The notes under the pieces are model-generated. The model did not search any database. It was not told where the DNA came from and saw only the letters and a program-made list of their open reading frames with translations. Shown here one piece after another: positions 34,535 to 47,591 of a stretch of DNA of 64,000 nt. The stretch is from Phascolomyces articulosus (lineage: Eukaryota > Mucoromycota > Mucoromycetes > Mucorales > Lichtheimiaceae): assembly GCA_025677815.1 (NCBI GenBank), contig JAIXMP010000030.1, forward strand, positions 553,796 to 617,795, read 5' to 3'. The first letter of the stretch is position 1. The number at the start of each line of letters is the position of its first letter. A program made the position numbers and the translations under genes.

Positions 34535-36964
34535 CTTGCTTTATATAAACAGACTTTATATAACCCCTTTATATTTTGTATGAAATATACCTTAACTTTT
34601 CTCTCTTAACTTTTTCCCTGTTTACGAGCGCAGGTTTTCGTTTGCTTTTTTCTCTTAATATCGGTCTCGAACAAAAAAAATCAGACAAGGACGATGTGCT
34701 CAACAGAGACTTTAAATAAAAACCAAATTTTAAACGTATAAGAGTTATGTAAGTTTGCGCTACACATGTTCCCCAGCTGTTAGGGTGCTTTTTTGTGTGA
34801 TACTCGCTGTTTTTCTTGATTCAGATTATATACCGTTTATGTCTCGATTAGCAACACAAGTAATTTGAACTATTACAAGATATTCATTAAAGCCGTACAA
34901 ACATACAAACGAATGGCCCTAAATATATTGTTCGTAGTTTGTCCTTTACCCTTGTCCTATCTTTATAGCGACTGGTTATGTATTTTTTTTGTATGAAATG
35001 GTTATGTATGGCAATGATAAACATAAACTAGTTACTATATTAGTACTTGCGGGATGAAAAATTAAAAGTTCACCATCTTTCTTCCTCTTCTAAATTTCCA
35101 ACCACTAAACTGTACTGTTATATAGTATACTTCTAATACAAAAATGCCGCTAAAGGTATGTTAATCTAATTTTTATCAATAGGTATGTATGCAGTACTAG
35201 GTTTTTTTGTGCCTATATTTAGATATTGTTCGTTGGGTGTCTTTCTATTTTATTTAAATAAGAATAAAATTATATAGTATACAAGTTGCGCGCTGTTTCT
35301 TCTCACCATCAACTTTATCGTCAGTCCCACAGGGTTATTTTATAATTTTATTTGATTATTAATTATATATTAATACTTACGTATCAATACTATTTACAAA
35401 TAGTATATTCTATCTCATCCTTGCTATCTTTTTTATATGATTCAGTTACTACGGTTATCATTTTCTAAACCGTTTCTTGCTGCCGTTATTATTATCATCA
35501 GTTATAGGAAGGTCCCTAATTTTCAACAACTGGAAAAACAGTATTGGCACTTTAACTATAGATGTCTAGCTATGATGACAAAATTCGACTCTGTGAAAGT
35601 AAATGCGCTTGTTTCTTATAGAATAGATAACATCTGTATCTTCTGGTTATTTCATTCTTAACATGAAAGTTATTAGATGTCTAGATTCTCATATTGGTAC
35701 CAAGGAAACTGTATGAATAGAAATTAATCCTGGAATCATGGTATATAACATAATACCCATTGTTACAAATAATGCCAGTGGGTTAATTGTACATTTGTAC
35801 TAAAGGAACAAGCTGATGCAATATTATTAGAGAGTTAGTAGAACATGATAATAATACAAGTAATCTGGAAGAATATAGGTGAAGTATTGGATGTTAAATA
35901 TATAGATATTATCAACTCCTTATTTATTGTGACTATTTGCTTATAGGTGCAGATCAAGCTGGTCTTCCACATTTATAAATATAAAATTTAATCTATTTGT
36001 TGCGATTAAGTGTTAGCTAAAAGAATAAGCTTCTATTGGAGCATATTTTACTTCTATTTCAGTTATCAGTTTTAACAAGTGTATTTTACAAAATCACATT
36101 TTTACTATTTAGGCTGAGCCATCAGATTTGGGCTTAACAAGCTTAAATGCCCATGGCGCTGCTATATCATCAGTCATGTTACCACTACGTATTTGGTGTG
36201 CCAGTAAAAAATATGTTTGTTTCTACGCGCCAACTAGCAAACTACTGCTATTACTTTTATTGCTTTTATTGTATATCTTATAATACATTGGAACAATGAA
36301 GTAACAAACAAACATACAAGCATGTTATATTAAAGATACATATACGGTTGTATGAAATGATTTATAGTATAGCAAAGAAGATTAATAACTACTTCCGCTT
36401 GCTTTTATAAAATTCTTAATAATATGATACATCTTTTCCCTCACAAAACCAAATAATAGGCATTTATGTAAACATACATTATTTAAAACGCTCTTCCACA
36501 TGACAATGATGACACTCTTTCGAGCTTATATTTATATAATAATACACTGATTTTCGGCTTAGCTTTTAGGTATTATCATTAATAGATATAATAAACTTAG
36601 GCGAGAGATACCATCGATATAAAAGCTCTGCTTTTCCCTTTTTTTTTTTTTTTTTTGTTAAATACCACATTTTTATTTGTTACTATATAGAACATTGCAC
36701 TATTTAATATTTTGTCTTCCTACCTATAGAAAAAAACCTATATACATCGATTTATTATAAACCAGTACAAGGATATACACTAACCACGATCTTTAGTTTC
36801 GTCATATTATCTACTTATGTATAATCATTGCGCCAATTTTATCCATCCATATTAACATTATATTATACATATAGTAATTAAATATCTATAATTTCTCGCA
36901 AAATCCATTTATTCTTCTAGAACACCATTTGGTACTCATTTTAAATCAAGATTTTGAAAACGCA
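34535..36964. other. 2.4 kb intergenic region
   Basis: AT-rich with no supported gene. A T17 run lies at about 36639. A likely 5' UTR intron acceptor (TTCTTCTAG) ends at 36920, 45 bp upstream of HET gene C. Confidence 0.5.
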
Positions 36965-38723
36965 ATGCCTATTATATACGAAACTGACCAATGGACTACC
37001 AATGGAAACCATGAATACTTTATGTATGATCGACCACCCAAAAAAGCCCCTACTATTCTTCCCAGACCAGATTTTATGCCTACTAAGCTTGTTCGCGTCT
37101 CTGACATGAAGGTGGTCTATGGTTCACAGGTTAAAACAGGATACTGTGCATTATCGTATTGCTGGAAACAAACAGGAGCCATTGAACTTGATGAAATCAC
37201 TGGACAAGTACAGATACAAGATTATTGCACCCATAAAATTGCCTCTACCGATAAAACAGTGGACAAAATATTGAAAAAATTGCATATTTCAAAGCGACTC
37301 GTATTCGATATCAGACATGTCTATTTTAAAGGTATTGTTCAGAAGATCTGTAACGATTTTAATATTCAATATATATGGTTCGACATAATGTGTGTCGACC
37401 AAAACAATAAAGAGAATAAACAACGCGAAATACGCAACATGCACCGTATATACAGCAATGCTTATTGCACTATCGCACTTGTACCTGAATTTCAAGCCCA
37501 ATCACAGTACAAGAGTACATACCAGAAAATGTCACATATTGACCAACAAATAGAGCAATTAAACCAACAACAATGGTTTCAGCGTCTATGGACGTTGGAA
37601 GAAGCACTAAACTCAAAAAGATTGCTCTTTATTGGCAGGAATATTCATCTGTGGGCAGATGACCTGAATCATATCAAACATTTATCTTTGCTAAACCCAT
37701 CATCACGAATATCACAACCAAATGTACAAGAAATTCTATATCATGCTCATCAACGAACAAGTACTCTAAGTCATGACCATGTTTTTTCGCTGGCCAACAT
37801 TATCCCAGATGTATTAAAAAAAATCCACATCGACTATGATCGGCCATTGGAACAGATCATGGTTCAATTTTATCGTCTTTTAGCCAAAAGAAGTATTGGT
37901 ATTTTGGCATTTAAAAAGTTCAGTAATAATTATAAATCAACAATTCAACATGACTATCTATCATTTTTACCATCATGGACTGGTATTCATGGAGAGCATG
38001 ATCCAGAAATTGGATCAAGGGTTTCTTTCCAAAATTACAAAGTTATCGGAAACACTATTCGTATTAAGTCTTGCTACCATCTTACGAATGATCATTATCG
38101 TTATCGTTATACCAGGAAACTCACTGTACGAATGGAGGATTTGCCACCTATTGTTGATAGCGAAGGTGACAATTATGATTACGAGGATGATCATGACTAT
38201 GAAGATGACTATAGTGACAACGAGTACCGTAATAAACGTTATTACCGCCTAGGTGTAATCGCTGAATTACCAGGCACAACAGTGTTCAAAATTATTGGAT
38301 TGGTAACCTACACACGCAAGTCCATCTTTAAAAAAGAAGAAACCCTCGATGAAATCTCTGAAAAGCTTCAAAAGTTATCAAGATTTATGAAGATAAAAAA
38401 GGAAAATCTGTATTGGTATTGCCATGGAAAAGATAAGGGGAACAAGGGTGATAAACAAGCGGCAATCATTAACTTGGACTATTTAACAGAGGATGTACTG
38501 GATAATCGATCGGATCAGTATGCAATACTTTCTGGAATCTCCTTTGAAAAAAAAATCCGTTGATCCTTCTAAAGAGTTGTTTTATCCTGTCATTAAAAAG
38601 ATGTCTGTCACTGGAAAAGAGGGTTTTAAATGTAAAGTTATTGGTGTTTGTAGTATACAAAATCCACAATATTTGTTCTCTGATGATTTTTGTTTACCCC
38701 AGGATACATTTTTGATTCAATAG
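36965..38723 (+). CDS. HET-domain protein C, with a 3'-terminal frameshift
   Basis: From ATG 36965 the frame runs to a stop at 38563 (532 residues). It shares the HET blocks of the other two paralogues: GYCALSYCWKQTG, IQYIWFDIMCVDQ, EIRNMHRIYSNAYCTIAL and RLWTLEEALNSKRLLFIG. A paralogue-specific insert is very acidic (DYEDDHDYEDDYSDNE). At an A9 run (38547-38555) the frame slips: the following 160 bp in the +1 frame encode the C-terminus seen in the paralogues, ending in QDTFLIQ like KETFLIQ in copy A. So the copy is either truncated by ~55 residues, a recent pseudogene, a sequencing slip or a slippage site. It shares no flanking homology with copies A and B and is the most divergent of the three. 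Confidence 0.75.
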
Positions 38724-39421
38724 ACTTTTTACTCACCAAAAAATCTCTGTATATAATTTTCATCTCATACTATTGTATAATTTTTATATTCTCTATCACA
38801 AATAAACCCTAGCATAATAATCATATACAAGCAAATACACTAACCTTGATATCGAAATATATTGGATCCATAATGCATCGGTTCCTTCTCCATGTACAAA
38901 GAGCAATCCAATAGTGATAATTTAATGCCCATATAAATTTATATATTAAATGCAGACCCATAAAAATTAAAGAAGGTGTAATATCTCTGATGAAGTAAAG
39001 TAAATGTATTTTACGCAATAACTGAAAAAAAAGAACGTATTAAATCAAACGTCATGTTATTTTATTTGTATTTTTGCATCTTATTACAATAAACAACAGA
39101 AATGTTGTGTAAGTTTATAATGCCTAGATATCACTTCTTTTGGGGACGATTTGTTTCTTTTCGACTCCCATAAGCTTTTTCGCTTGCAATATAATTAATA
39201 TCGAACCAGACAAACATTTTCGAAGTATTGATAATGTCCATGTGAGTCTCAGGATATCAACTACTACGTACGTATTTCATTCTATGGAAAACATTCCCCA
39301 CTGTGTCTAGAATATACATAAGCATTATAAAGTTTTTCGACTATTTGATCAAAAATAACCTAATGATATTATAAATGTTAGAAAATAGTTACATAAATAA
39401 TAACTATGTAATTGTTCCTGT
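38724..39421. other. Intergenic, nothing seen
   Basis: AT-rich DNA after HET gene C. No gene, RNA or repeat could be supported. Confidence 0.5.
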
Positions 39422-40334
39422 TTATTTAATATTGCCTGTAATTCCGTGAACCACCGGACCAATGGTGGTATCAATAATATATCCAATGGAGAGTTCACAT
39501 GAAGAATCATTCAACTCGACCAATAAGTATAATTCATGACCATCCAACAGCGGCTTGAAAAATTTAGTACCAACGCCAGGGAAAATAAAAGTATAGTTAG
39601 ATTACAAAGCATACAGCAGGCACGAAATAGAATCTAAATTAAAATCATTCAACTACCAGGATTTATCTTGTACAAGCACCCCCAATTACTGTTGGATCCT
39701 TGATGCTTTTTATAACCAACTTATCCAACATGAGTTGCATTTATTTACCCAGCTGTACTTGGTGCGGCCCATACATGTTTATTTTTCTGATTTGGCCCCA
39801 ATATACATGAATTCATCATAATTTATAGTAGAATCAATGTTGCTGTTATATATCACCAAGTCTAGAAAGAATTTTTCGGTAATCCTAGCCGTAAGTGTTG
39901 GTTCCAAATAGTATGTGCTCCTACATCACATATCACAATCCGTATTATTAATGATTAGAAGTGGTCATGAGAGCACAATAATACTCATTTCTCCACAATA
40001 TATTACTATATAATTGCTCACTATCAACTTGAGAACAAATGATTCACCTTGGATACCGCGGCGTCAACCAAATATTGAATCTGGGATATATTCAAACCCT
40101 CCTTCTTTATGTAAATTCTTTTTAGAGTGACAATTTCCAACCATTCGATTACATAATGTAATCGATGCTAAAATCGAAGAAATGCTTGGTTGCAAATGTC
40201 AAACTGTCTTTTTTGGTAACTTCTAGCATGGCTCTTATGACATCCATCATTGTACAATTCAATATTTTTTTTGAAAATTGTGTAAACTTCTGGCTCAGCC
40301 CGTGATAATAAATGATTCGTTCAGATTCTCTCAA
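39422..40334 (-). pseudogene. Decayed coding relic of unknown family
   Basis: Several minus-strand stretches read like protein in changing frames: ERIIYYHGLSQKFTQFSKKI (40149-40334), LEIVTLKRIYIKKEGLNISQ (near 40110), YYLEPTLTARITEKFFLDLV (near 39880) and FIFPGVGTKFFKPLLDGHEL through VVHGITGNIK and stop (39422-39600). Stops and frameshifts separate them. I do not recognise the family. Confidence 0.45.
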
Positions 40335-40587
40335 AACAACTTATGAATGACAGAATAAGGATAAGATTAACGGGTAGTACCTTGGCAATAATAAGACATA
40401 TACAGGTGATCTAGGTTGCAAGTGAGGTTATTACTTACATCCATATAATGAAGTTCATGTCGTCAGCATTCTCTTTCAGAACCTTCACCTATACATATTT
40501 TTATAATATTACAAATAGCATACAAATATCAGATATTTATTTACGATCTTGCACACATTTGATGAATTTGCTTCGATACTACACACA

Positions 40588-41205
40588 TTATTTCGAGCCA
40601 ACACTTGGCACTATCAATTTGGATTCAATATGGAAAAGAAACAAGTACACATCTGAGCAATAAATATGATGTTGAATGTGTCGTGGATCACCACCCGCTG
40701 ATGGCCAAGAGTTAATACTGCCTTCACCATAAGTATGACTCCTTTTCCTTGGCACTGTTTTTTTTCTAGTGGTGGTGGTGGAATAGACTTTGTTTTTTAA
40801 AAAATACAGTTCATTAAAAATAATTCTGAATTTCTCAACATAAAAATCATAATCGACTGTATGAAAAACATACCTTGATGGATTGTGGCAGTATAAATAG
40901 GAGAGATATTGCAATAGAAGTTATTGTTGGTATCATTAATATTACTGTTACTACTAGTAATTGCAGAGGCACCCGTAACCGAACCACTTATCGGATTATT
41001 GAAACAAGGAGATGGCACTTTGAATTTCCTCCTATTAAAAAAATAAATAAGCATAAGGAAAATAAACTTGAGCATTAGAAAACGGAGAGTAGATTTTAAG
41101 AGAGAATGATATAAAGGACGTTGACGTACTCTCCAATTTTCCAACAGCATCTTTGCGGCTTCTTTTTGTACTGGACTGCCCATATGAGTGGTGTCTTGAG
41201 GCCAT
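40588..41205 (-). CDS. Small spliced gene of unknown function (approximate model)
   Basis: The minus-strand ATG at 41205 begins MASRHHSYGQSSTKRSRKDAVG. A middle exon follows an acceptor at 41032 (RKFKVPSPCFNNPISG through IYTATIHQ, donor GTATGT near 40874). A third open stretch ends at 40588 (VPRKRSHTYGEGSINSWPSA through SVGSK). The first junction does not close in phase with the best donor (GTACGT at 41129), so exon borders are unsure. The N-terminus is basic and Ser-rich. Divergent from CSN7 with 470 bp between starts. No family recognised. Confidence 0.35.
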
Positions 41206-41676
41206 TTTTATGCTTTCCTCACGCCTGAACGATGTAAACTGATTGGACAGTGCTTTTTTTTTTACTATAGACAAAGCTGTATTTATACACCAGCGGCATT
41301 GATTCTTGTTTGTTACAAAGCAATTCTTTGTGGCTGGAATGATTTATCAATATTGGTAAAAACAAGAGTAGTAAAGTTTAATATCTCATGTTTCCCTAAT
41401 AACTATAGTAATAGAAAGAATGTGCAACGGCAACAATTTCATTTGTTATGTCATTATATACAGATCGATAGGTCATATATGCAATAAGGGCTTAAAAAAA
41501 TGCGTTACTTCTGCATGATGGATTAATGAAACTGAAATCTAAAAAAAAAAGTCGAAAAACTCAGTTTGCACACGCGCACTCTCACTCACGAAAAGCACAG
41601 CCCTCTTTTTTATTCCCTTTCTCTTTCTTTCTATACCCTTCAAATAATAAAACAATCCACTGAAAAAGAAAAAAAA

Positions 41677-42853
41677 ATGAATGAATCCAATTTAACGTTG
41701 TCGACAGGTCAAAAGTTACAAACCTTTTTGTTGTTATCAAAATCAGCAAAAGGTATGGCCAACTCGAAACTTATTCTCGATGCCCTTTCCGCACCTGGCG
41801 TTTACGTGTTTTCTGAACTTGCTGAAGCTCCCAATGTCGTAGAGGTAAAAAAAAGGATAAAGTAGAAAAAGTAACAACAAGAAAAGAATGGACTTGAATT
41901 AAGAATACGTATACTCATGATAAATCCTATTTAATTAGGCATCTCAATCACCTCAAGTAGCACCTTATTATGCACTTTTAAAGATCTTCATGTATGGTAC
42001 TTATAAAGATTATGTTGGTAAGTGTTCATTTTTATTTATTTCAAGATTGAACGGTAAAGAAAAAGGAAGTTTTCTCTAACATACATATATATATGTATTT
42101 ATAGCCGAGCAAGCCAATTTACCAGCACTTAACGATGCGCAGCGAACGAAATTAAAACATCTTTCGATTGTTACACTTTCTGAATCAAGCCGAGTATGTA
42201 TATAAGAGACAGAGAGAACTTTTTTTTTGATATGGTAGGAAGAACATAGATCACTGATGTTAGTTCATGAATGGATATAGACACTTCCATACCCATTATT
42301 ACAAGAATATTTGGATATTCCCAATGTACGTACATTGGAAGATTTAATTATCGATGCATTTTATAACGGTATTCTTGTTGGAAAATTGGATCAACGACAG
42401 CAACAACTTCAAGTAGAATATACCATGGGACGAGATGTACGACCTGAGCAATTGGAAGAGACCATGAAAGCATTAAATGGATGGTCCAACAATACAAAAA
42501 TAGTGTTGGAAGCGATTGATAATCGTATCCGAGCTGCGCATGAAATGGTGGCTGCGAATCAAGCTGAACGTGAAGATTATGATAAACGTGTGGAGTTGGT
42601 CCGTCAACATATTCGAAACAAAGCTACTTCTGGTGCCGCTGGTAGTAGTGGTAGTGGAGGCATGGGAGGAGGAGGTGGATCCTCATCTTCTTCATCTAAT
42701 AATACTAACAAGATGGACATGGATGATATTGATACAGCAGGTATCATGCGATCAAGAGAACAAGGTTTAAATGACCCAAATAATGAACAACGCAGTGGAA
42801 GAGCCAAGAAGAGGTATAAAGTAAATAATAGTTTGGAATCATTGAATGGATAA
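41677..42853 (+). CDS. COP9 signalosome subunit 7-like (PCI domain)
   Basis: Four exons: 41677-41844, 41939-42017, 42105-42193, 42281-42853; 302 residues, all phases closing. The N-terminal helices ([41 protein letters not shown]) and the PCI winged helix ([59 protein letters not shown], written here in pieces as seen across exons 3 and 4) match the CSN7 pattern. A C-terminal coiled segment and a Gly/Ser-rich low-complexity tail ([14 protein letters not shown]) ending in a basic patch (SGRAKKRYK) follow. CSN7 is a scaffold subunit of the deneddylase that regulates cullin-RING ligases, the same machinery F-box proteins work with. CSN7 versus another PCI protein: fairly sure. Confidence 0.85.
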
Positions 42854-43454
42854 AAAAAAAGAATTGTACATAATGTATATATGTTTTTTAAATCAAAATC
42901 AAAATTATATTACTATTATTACTATATTATATAGTAGAGGTACGAAACGCTTTATGGTGGGTCGAGCCTAACAAAATCATAAGAGAGAGAGAAAACTTTG
43001 TCCATCACCAAAAAATATGTCGAATAAACTTTACTTTTTTCATGCCTTTTAAGAAGGAAAGGCGTATGATGAACTGCTTTTTCAAGCGACTACTTTCTAT
43101 CTCCCAAGCTTATTATTGATTACTATTATAACTGACCTGTTCTCTATTTCTCCATACCCTCACTAAAACCCTTTTCCTCCCCCTAAAAAAATAAATGACT
43201 TTTCTTTTTTTATCATCTGGGACCTTTGACTCACACCCACCCACCCATTTTCTTATTATTATTATCTCCATAATAGTGTGCTTATAAATATAAATATATA
43301 AATATATATATATATATGTGTGTGTGTGTAAGAGTAATTTAGTTGTTGCTGTGGAAAAAAAATCCAAATAAAATGATAATTTTTGTTTCTCTCGTTCCAT
43401 GCTTTCTTTCTCTTTTGTTTCATTTTATTTTAAAAAAATAATCCATAATTCTTA

Positions 43455-44006
43455 ATGTTTGATCCTCATTCTCATTTCCAACAATCAGAACCATATCAAC
43501 AACAACAGCAACACTATGACGACTATTCACCTAGGATATATATTCTAGATCGTTCACCTCATTATCATCTTATTAGTAAAGCTATTCAATGTCGTCGTCA
43601 ACGTAAATCGTCTACAGATTCTTCCTCTTGCTCAACTTTTTCTTCATTTTCAAAAACACTTGTTCAACAACATACCACCGCTACTTCTCCTTCTACTAAT
43701 ACAGCCGATCATCATACATCCATGGCCCATGTTCAAAACGGTTTACCATCACCACCTATGGATGGTCATTTTAAAATGACACCAACTTCAAGTCCTTCAC
43801 CGTCACATTCCTTTACTACAAGTTCAACAGAAGAACAAGATTCATTGGTAGATAGCCATCACCATAGTAGTAGTAATGGTTTATCGAAAGCGGATATTTG
43901 TGTGAAATTACAAGAATTACGAGACGAAAAACATCGGTTGTTTCAATTGATTAAACAGCAATTGGTCCAAGAAGAACAACAACAACAACTACAATATATT
44001 GGATAA
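43455..44006 (+). CDS. Short low-complexity protein with C-terminal coiled coil
   Basis: Single exon, 183 residues. The N-terminal three quarters are Gln/Ser/Thr/His-rich (QQQQQHYDD, SSTDSSSCSTFSSFS) with a short motif NGLPSPPMDGHFK. The C-terminal ~35 residues, SKADICVKLQELRDEKHRLFQLIKQQL, form a predicted amphipathic helix rich in Leu at heptad spacing. I do not recognise the family. The CT-rich upstream tract and intact frame support a real gene. Start at the only suitable ATG. Confidence 0.6.
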   Translation: MFDPHSHFQQSEPYQQQQQHYDDYSPRIYILDRSPHYHLISKAIQCRRQRKSSTDSSSCSTFSSFSKTLVQQHTTATSPSTNTADHHTSMAHVQNGLPSPPMDGHFKMTPTSSPSPSHSFTTSSTEEQDSLVDSHHHSSSNGLSKADICVKLQELRDEKHRLFQLIKQQLVQEEQQQQLQYIG

Positions 44007-45382
44007 ATAAATAAATACTTATTTCATTTCCATTTTATCCCAAAAATGAATGAACTTGTTTAAAGGTATATATATATTTATTGTTATTACATATTTTTAT
44101 TTTTAGTAAGTGAACCTATACTCAGACCTACCTGTTTTTTTATCTATTAGTAAAAAAAAAAAAATAATCTGCCGTGTTAAATAAAAAAAACCTCCCTATT
44201 CCACCTATTCAAACCAGTCAAACTTTGCATGTATATTTTTTCTTCTTTATCTTTTAACTCGTTATACATAACAAAACATATATCCATCCTCTCTCTCTCT
44301 TTTTTTCTTCTTCTCATACATACATTCATATTCATACATACATTTTCGCGTTATACATAAAACTCATATTCTCCTTCTCTTTATTTGGTAGAGTTGGAGA
44401 ATAGAGTTTGAGTAAGTAGTAGTAGCAGTTCGATTGAAAAAAAAAATCTCAAGGTAGAAAAGGGTTTTTATCTTTCATGTTTGAATGCACTGCAAACCCC
44501 TCTCTTTTCTCTTTACTTACTTTTACTTATTCACTCTTTTTCTTTTTCCTTTCCATTCTCTCAAAGAAAAAAAAATATGACGTTTTTGTAAATAGTTTTA
44601 TTTTTGCATTTTTATATATATAAAAAAAACCATCCATTGATTTTTCCTTTCAAAAAAAGAAGGCTATGCTTTATTATCCATTTCCTTTTTTTTTCATAAA
44701 GGGGATCGTCAGCCTCATATTTTTACTTATTAACAATAATTAAAAAAGTTAATTTTTTGTTTTGTTTTATATATTCATCATAAACCCCTCCCCCTTCACC
44801 CATAAACGATGATCATTTTCCTTAAACAAAAATATACTTGCATTCATAAGAAAGGGTTTTATAGAGGTAATAGTAATAAAACAAGAACTCAAAAATACGT
44901 ATGTTGGTTTTAGATTTTACGATAGTTACTTTTATATATCATAAAATGTCTCTCTTGCATTGAATGAATGCATAAACGAACCACCTACATAAATAGCAAC
45001 CCCATGTTATTATCGTAACCCATTTGTTTCTATTTCTTTTTAAAACACGGACCAATCATCCAATAGATGACTATTTATCACTATGGAATGAATTGATAGA
45101 TAAAAAAAAAAGAGTTTAAAAATAGTGGAGGAAAGAAGAGAGAAGAGGGGGGACTCGTTAGCAAAAGACACATACACTGTAACATGAATCAAAGCTGTGC
45201 GGACCCACATATATAGGTTGCGCGCTTTTTTTTTCTCTCTCTCTCTATTAGATACATATATATAAACTCTCTCTCGAAGAATTAAATAAAAAAAAAGCCC
45301 GGTCCGTTCGTCTCTTTCAATTTATTTCCACTTTTTTTTTTTGAAATATATATAAGTTTTCTTTTACTCTCCACAACCAACT
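44007..45382. other. 1.4 kb intergenic, RhoGAP promoter region
   Basis: No gene seen. Many C/T-rich and A/T tracts, with (CT)n at 45234-45245 and 45270-45276 just upstream of the RhoGAP start. Confidence 0.6.
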
Positions 45383-47166
45383 ATGGCGCCTTCATCGCCA
45401 GATAGTATACCTTTCACTGACGACAATGATAATGGGAACGATCGATTTGCTCGACTCATGAGAGACACACGGACGAAAATGGAGGCGAAAAAACTCGAGT
45501 TAAATGCCACTATGCAAGAGAAATTACCAGAATGGAAGTTACGGGGTGCAATGTATAGTCAATATGCTCGCGAAACGGGTATAGAATGGAGTCGAAAAGG
45601 AAAAGAAGCAGTCGATCGATGGAAAAAAGAATTAGCTGAAAGAGGTAATAAAATAATTTTTGTTGTTGTTATTATTTTGCTATGCAACCGCATATTACAA
45701 TTTTTCAATCCATTATTAATACAAGGATGTTTGAACACCACTACTATATAAAAAATATATTAGAATCTTCCTCGTCATCATCCAATACGATGCCTACATT
45801 ACCATCACGACAAAGTAATATCACACTAGGATTAGTGTTTGGTGTACCATTAGAGCAAGTCATACCACTGGATGGTAGCTTGCCAATCGTCGTGCAACGA
45901 TGTTTGGATTATTTAGATATCAATGGTAAAAAAAAAAAAAAAACTATATTATAATTTTAAGGTTTAGGAAAATGAAAGATGGGGATATATTTTTCTTTTT
46001 TCATGAGCTAATTTATATATATTGGAATATCTTGATATGATGTGTTTTATTTAGGTGTAAATGAAGTAGGATTATATAGGATACCCGGTAGTTTAACAGC
46101 AGTAAATAAATTACGTGCTGTATTTGATGCAGGTAAACAATCAATCCTACGAACAATCAAAATTGTATTATTTATACTAATTATTCTTCACTTGAAAAAT
46201 TAGGCAGAGATGTGGATTTAAAATTATTAGAACCAGAACCTCATGTTGTTGGTACTTTATTAAAGATGTATCTTCGTGAATGTAAGTTTGATACACGGTA
46301 GGACGGGAAGAGTTGCCAAAATGAAAAAAAAGCGGATGGTACATGTGGGATATTTAACATCCATTTGTACACAATAAAAAAAAATAGTACCCGAGCCTAT
46401 CATTCCACCCAACATGTATCCAAATCTAAATGAAGATAATGACAACAACAACGACAATCATAACGATCATCTAAACAACGAGGCGAAATTGGATGATGAA
46501 AAAGATATAGACGATATTATGACACCACAATTCATTGCTTCTGTAAAACAATTGACAAAGCAACTTCCTATCCATCATTTACAATTATTACGTCGTCTTT
46601 GTCGACATTTAAAAAATGTTGCTGATCATAGTGACGTGAATCGCATGCCGACATCTAATCTGGCACTTGTATTTATCCCCACCTTGGGCATCGATCGTAT
46701 ATTATTTCATTGTCTTGTGGATCATCATCGTGATATTTTCCCATCGCCTCCTGTGCCTACCAAACCACGTCATTTTAAATCAAAAACATTACCAGACACG
46801 GAAATGATGATGCGAATGCCTCCTGCTAAACCAACTCGACAACATATTAAACCTTCTTCATCGTCTTCTTTACATTCTAATTTTCATCAACAACCCATGA
46901 TGAGGTCAATGACAACCACACCTACCTCTACCCCGCCACCACCGCCACCTTCAAGGGCACTAGGTGTAACAACAAAAACGGCTGCTCTTGTACAGCAACA
47001 ACAACAACCAATTCAAAAACAATCTTTGAAACCTCGATCCAAATCCATGTCTGCTACATCGTCTACTACACAATCACCTGCACCTTTTATTGCTTCTTGG
47101 AAACGAACCACAGGAACACGTGTAGAAGCTTTGGGTAAACAATTTGAAGCGAAATGGAACTCATGA
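45383..47166 (+). CDS. RhoGAP-domain protein
   Basis: Five exons: 45383-45644, 45764-45925, 46055-46132, 46204-46281, 46388-47166; 452 residues, frame closed. A charged N-terminal helical region precedes the GAP domain (residues ~105-310). VFGVPLEQVIPLDGSLPIVVQRCLDYL is the usual start, GVNEVGLYRIPGS carries the arginine finger (Arg150), LRELPEPIIPP spans the exon 4/5 junction, and MPTSNLALVFIPTL carries the conserved Asn-containing block. Within the domain is an Asp/Asn-rich insert (NEDNDNNNDNHNDH). The C-terminal ~130 residues are Pro/Ser/Thr/Gln-rich, suggesting SH3-type partners. It should stimulate GTP hydrolysis by Rho/Rac/Cdc42 GTPases at the cortex. Convergent with the PPR gene. Confidence 0.9.
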
Positions 47167-47591
47167 TATACCCCCCAATAAAACAGCTCCTATCTCCTCC
47201 TCTTGAACATCCTCATACATAATATTATAATTAATAACAACCCGTTCGCTTTTCTTTTTGCCAATCCAAATTGACACATATATACAAGCACACACCATTT
47301 ATACATACAAAAATACAAACAGCCCAAATATTATATTATTATTATTTTTTGTAAATCTTCTTCTATAATACGATTATTATATTTTTTTCATAAACAAACA
47401 ACAGAAAAGAAAAGAAAGTGATATGCTAAAAACAAATGTACAAAGAGATAAAAAAAAAACGCCACAAAAACCAAAGAGAATGCAAAAGAGAAATAGTAAA
47501 TGAAATATAAATATGTAATGGGGGGAAAGGGTGATGTAAAATATAAGATGAGAGGAAAGAGAGAGAGTTAATTATGATATACTAATTTTTT

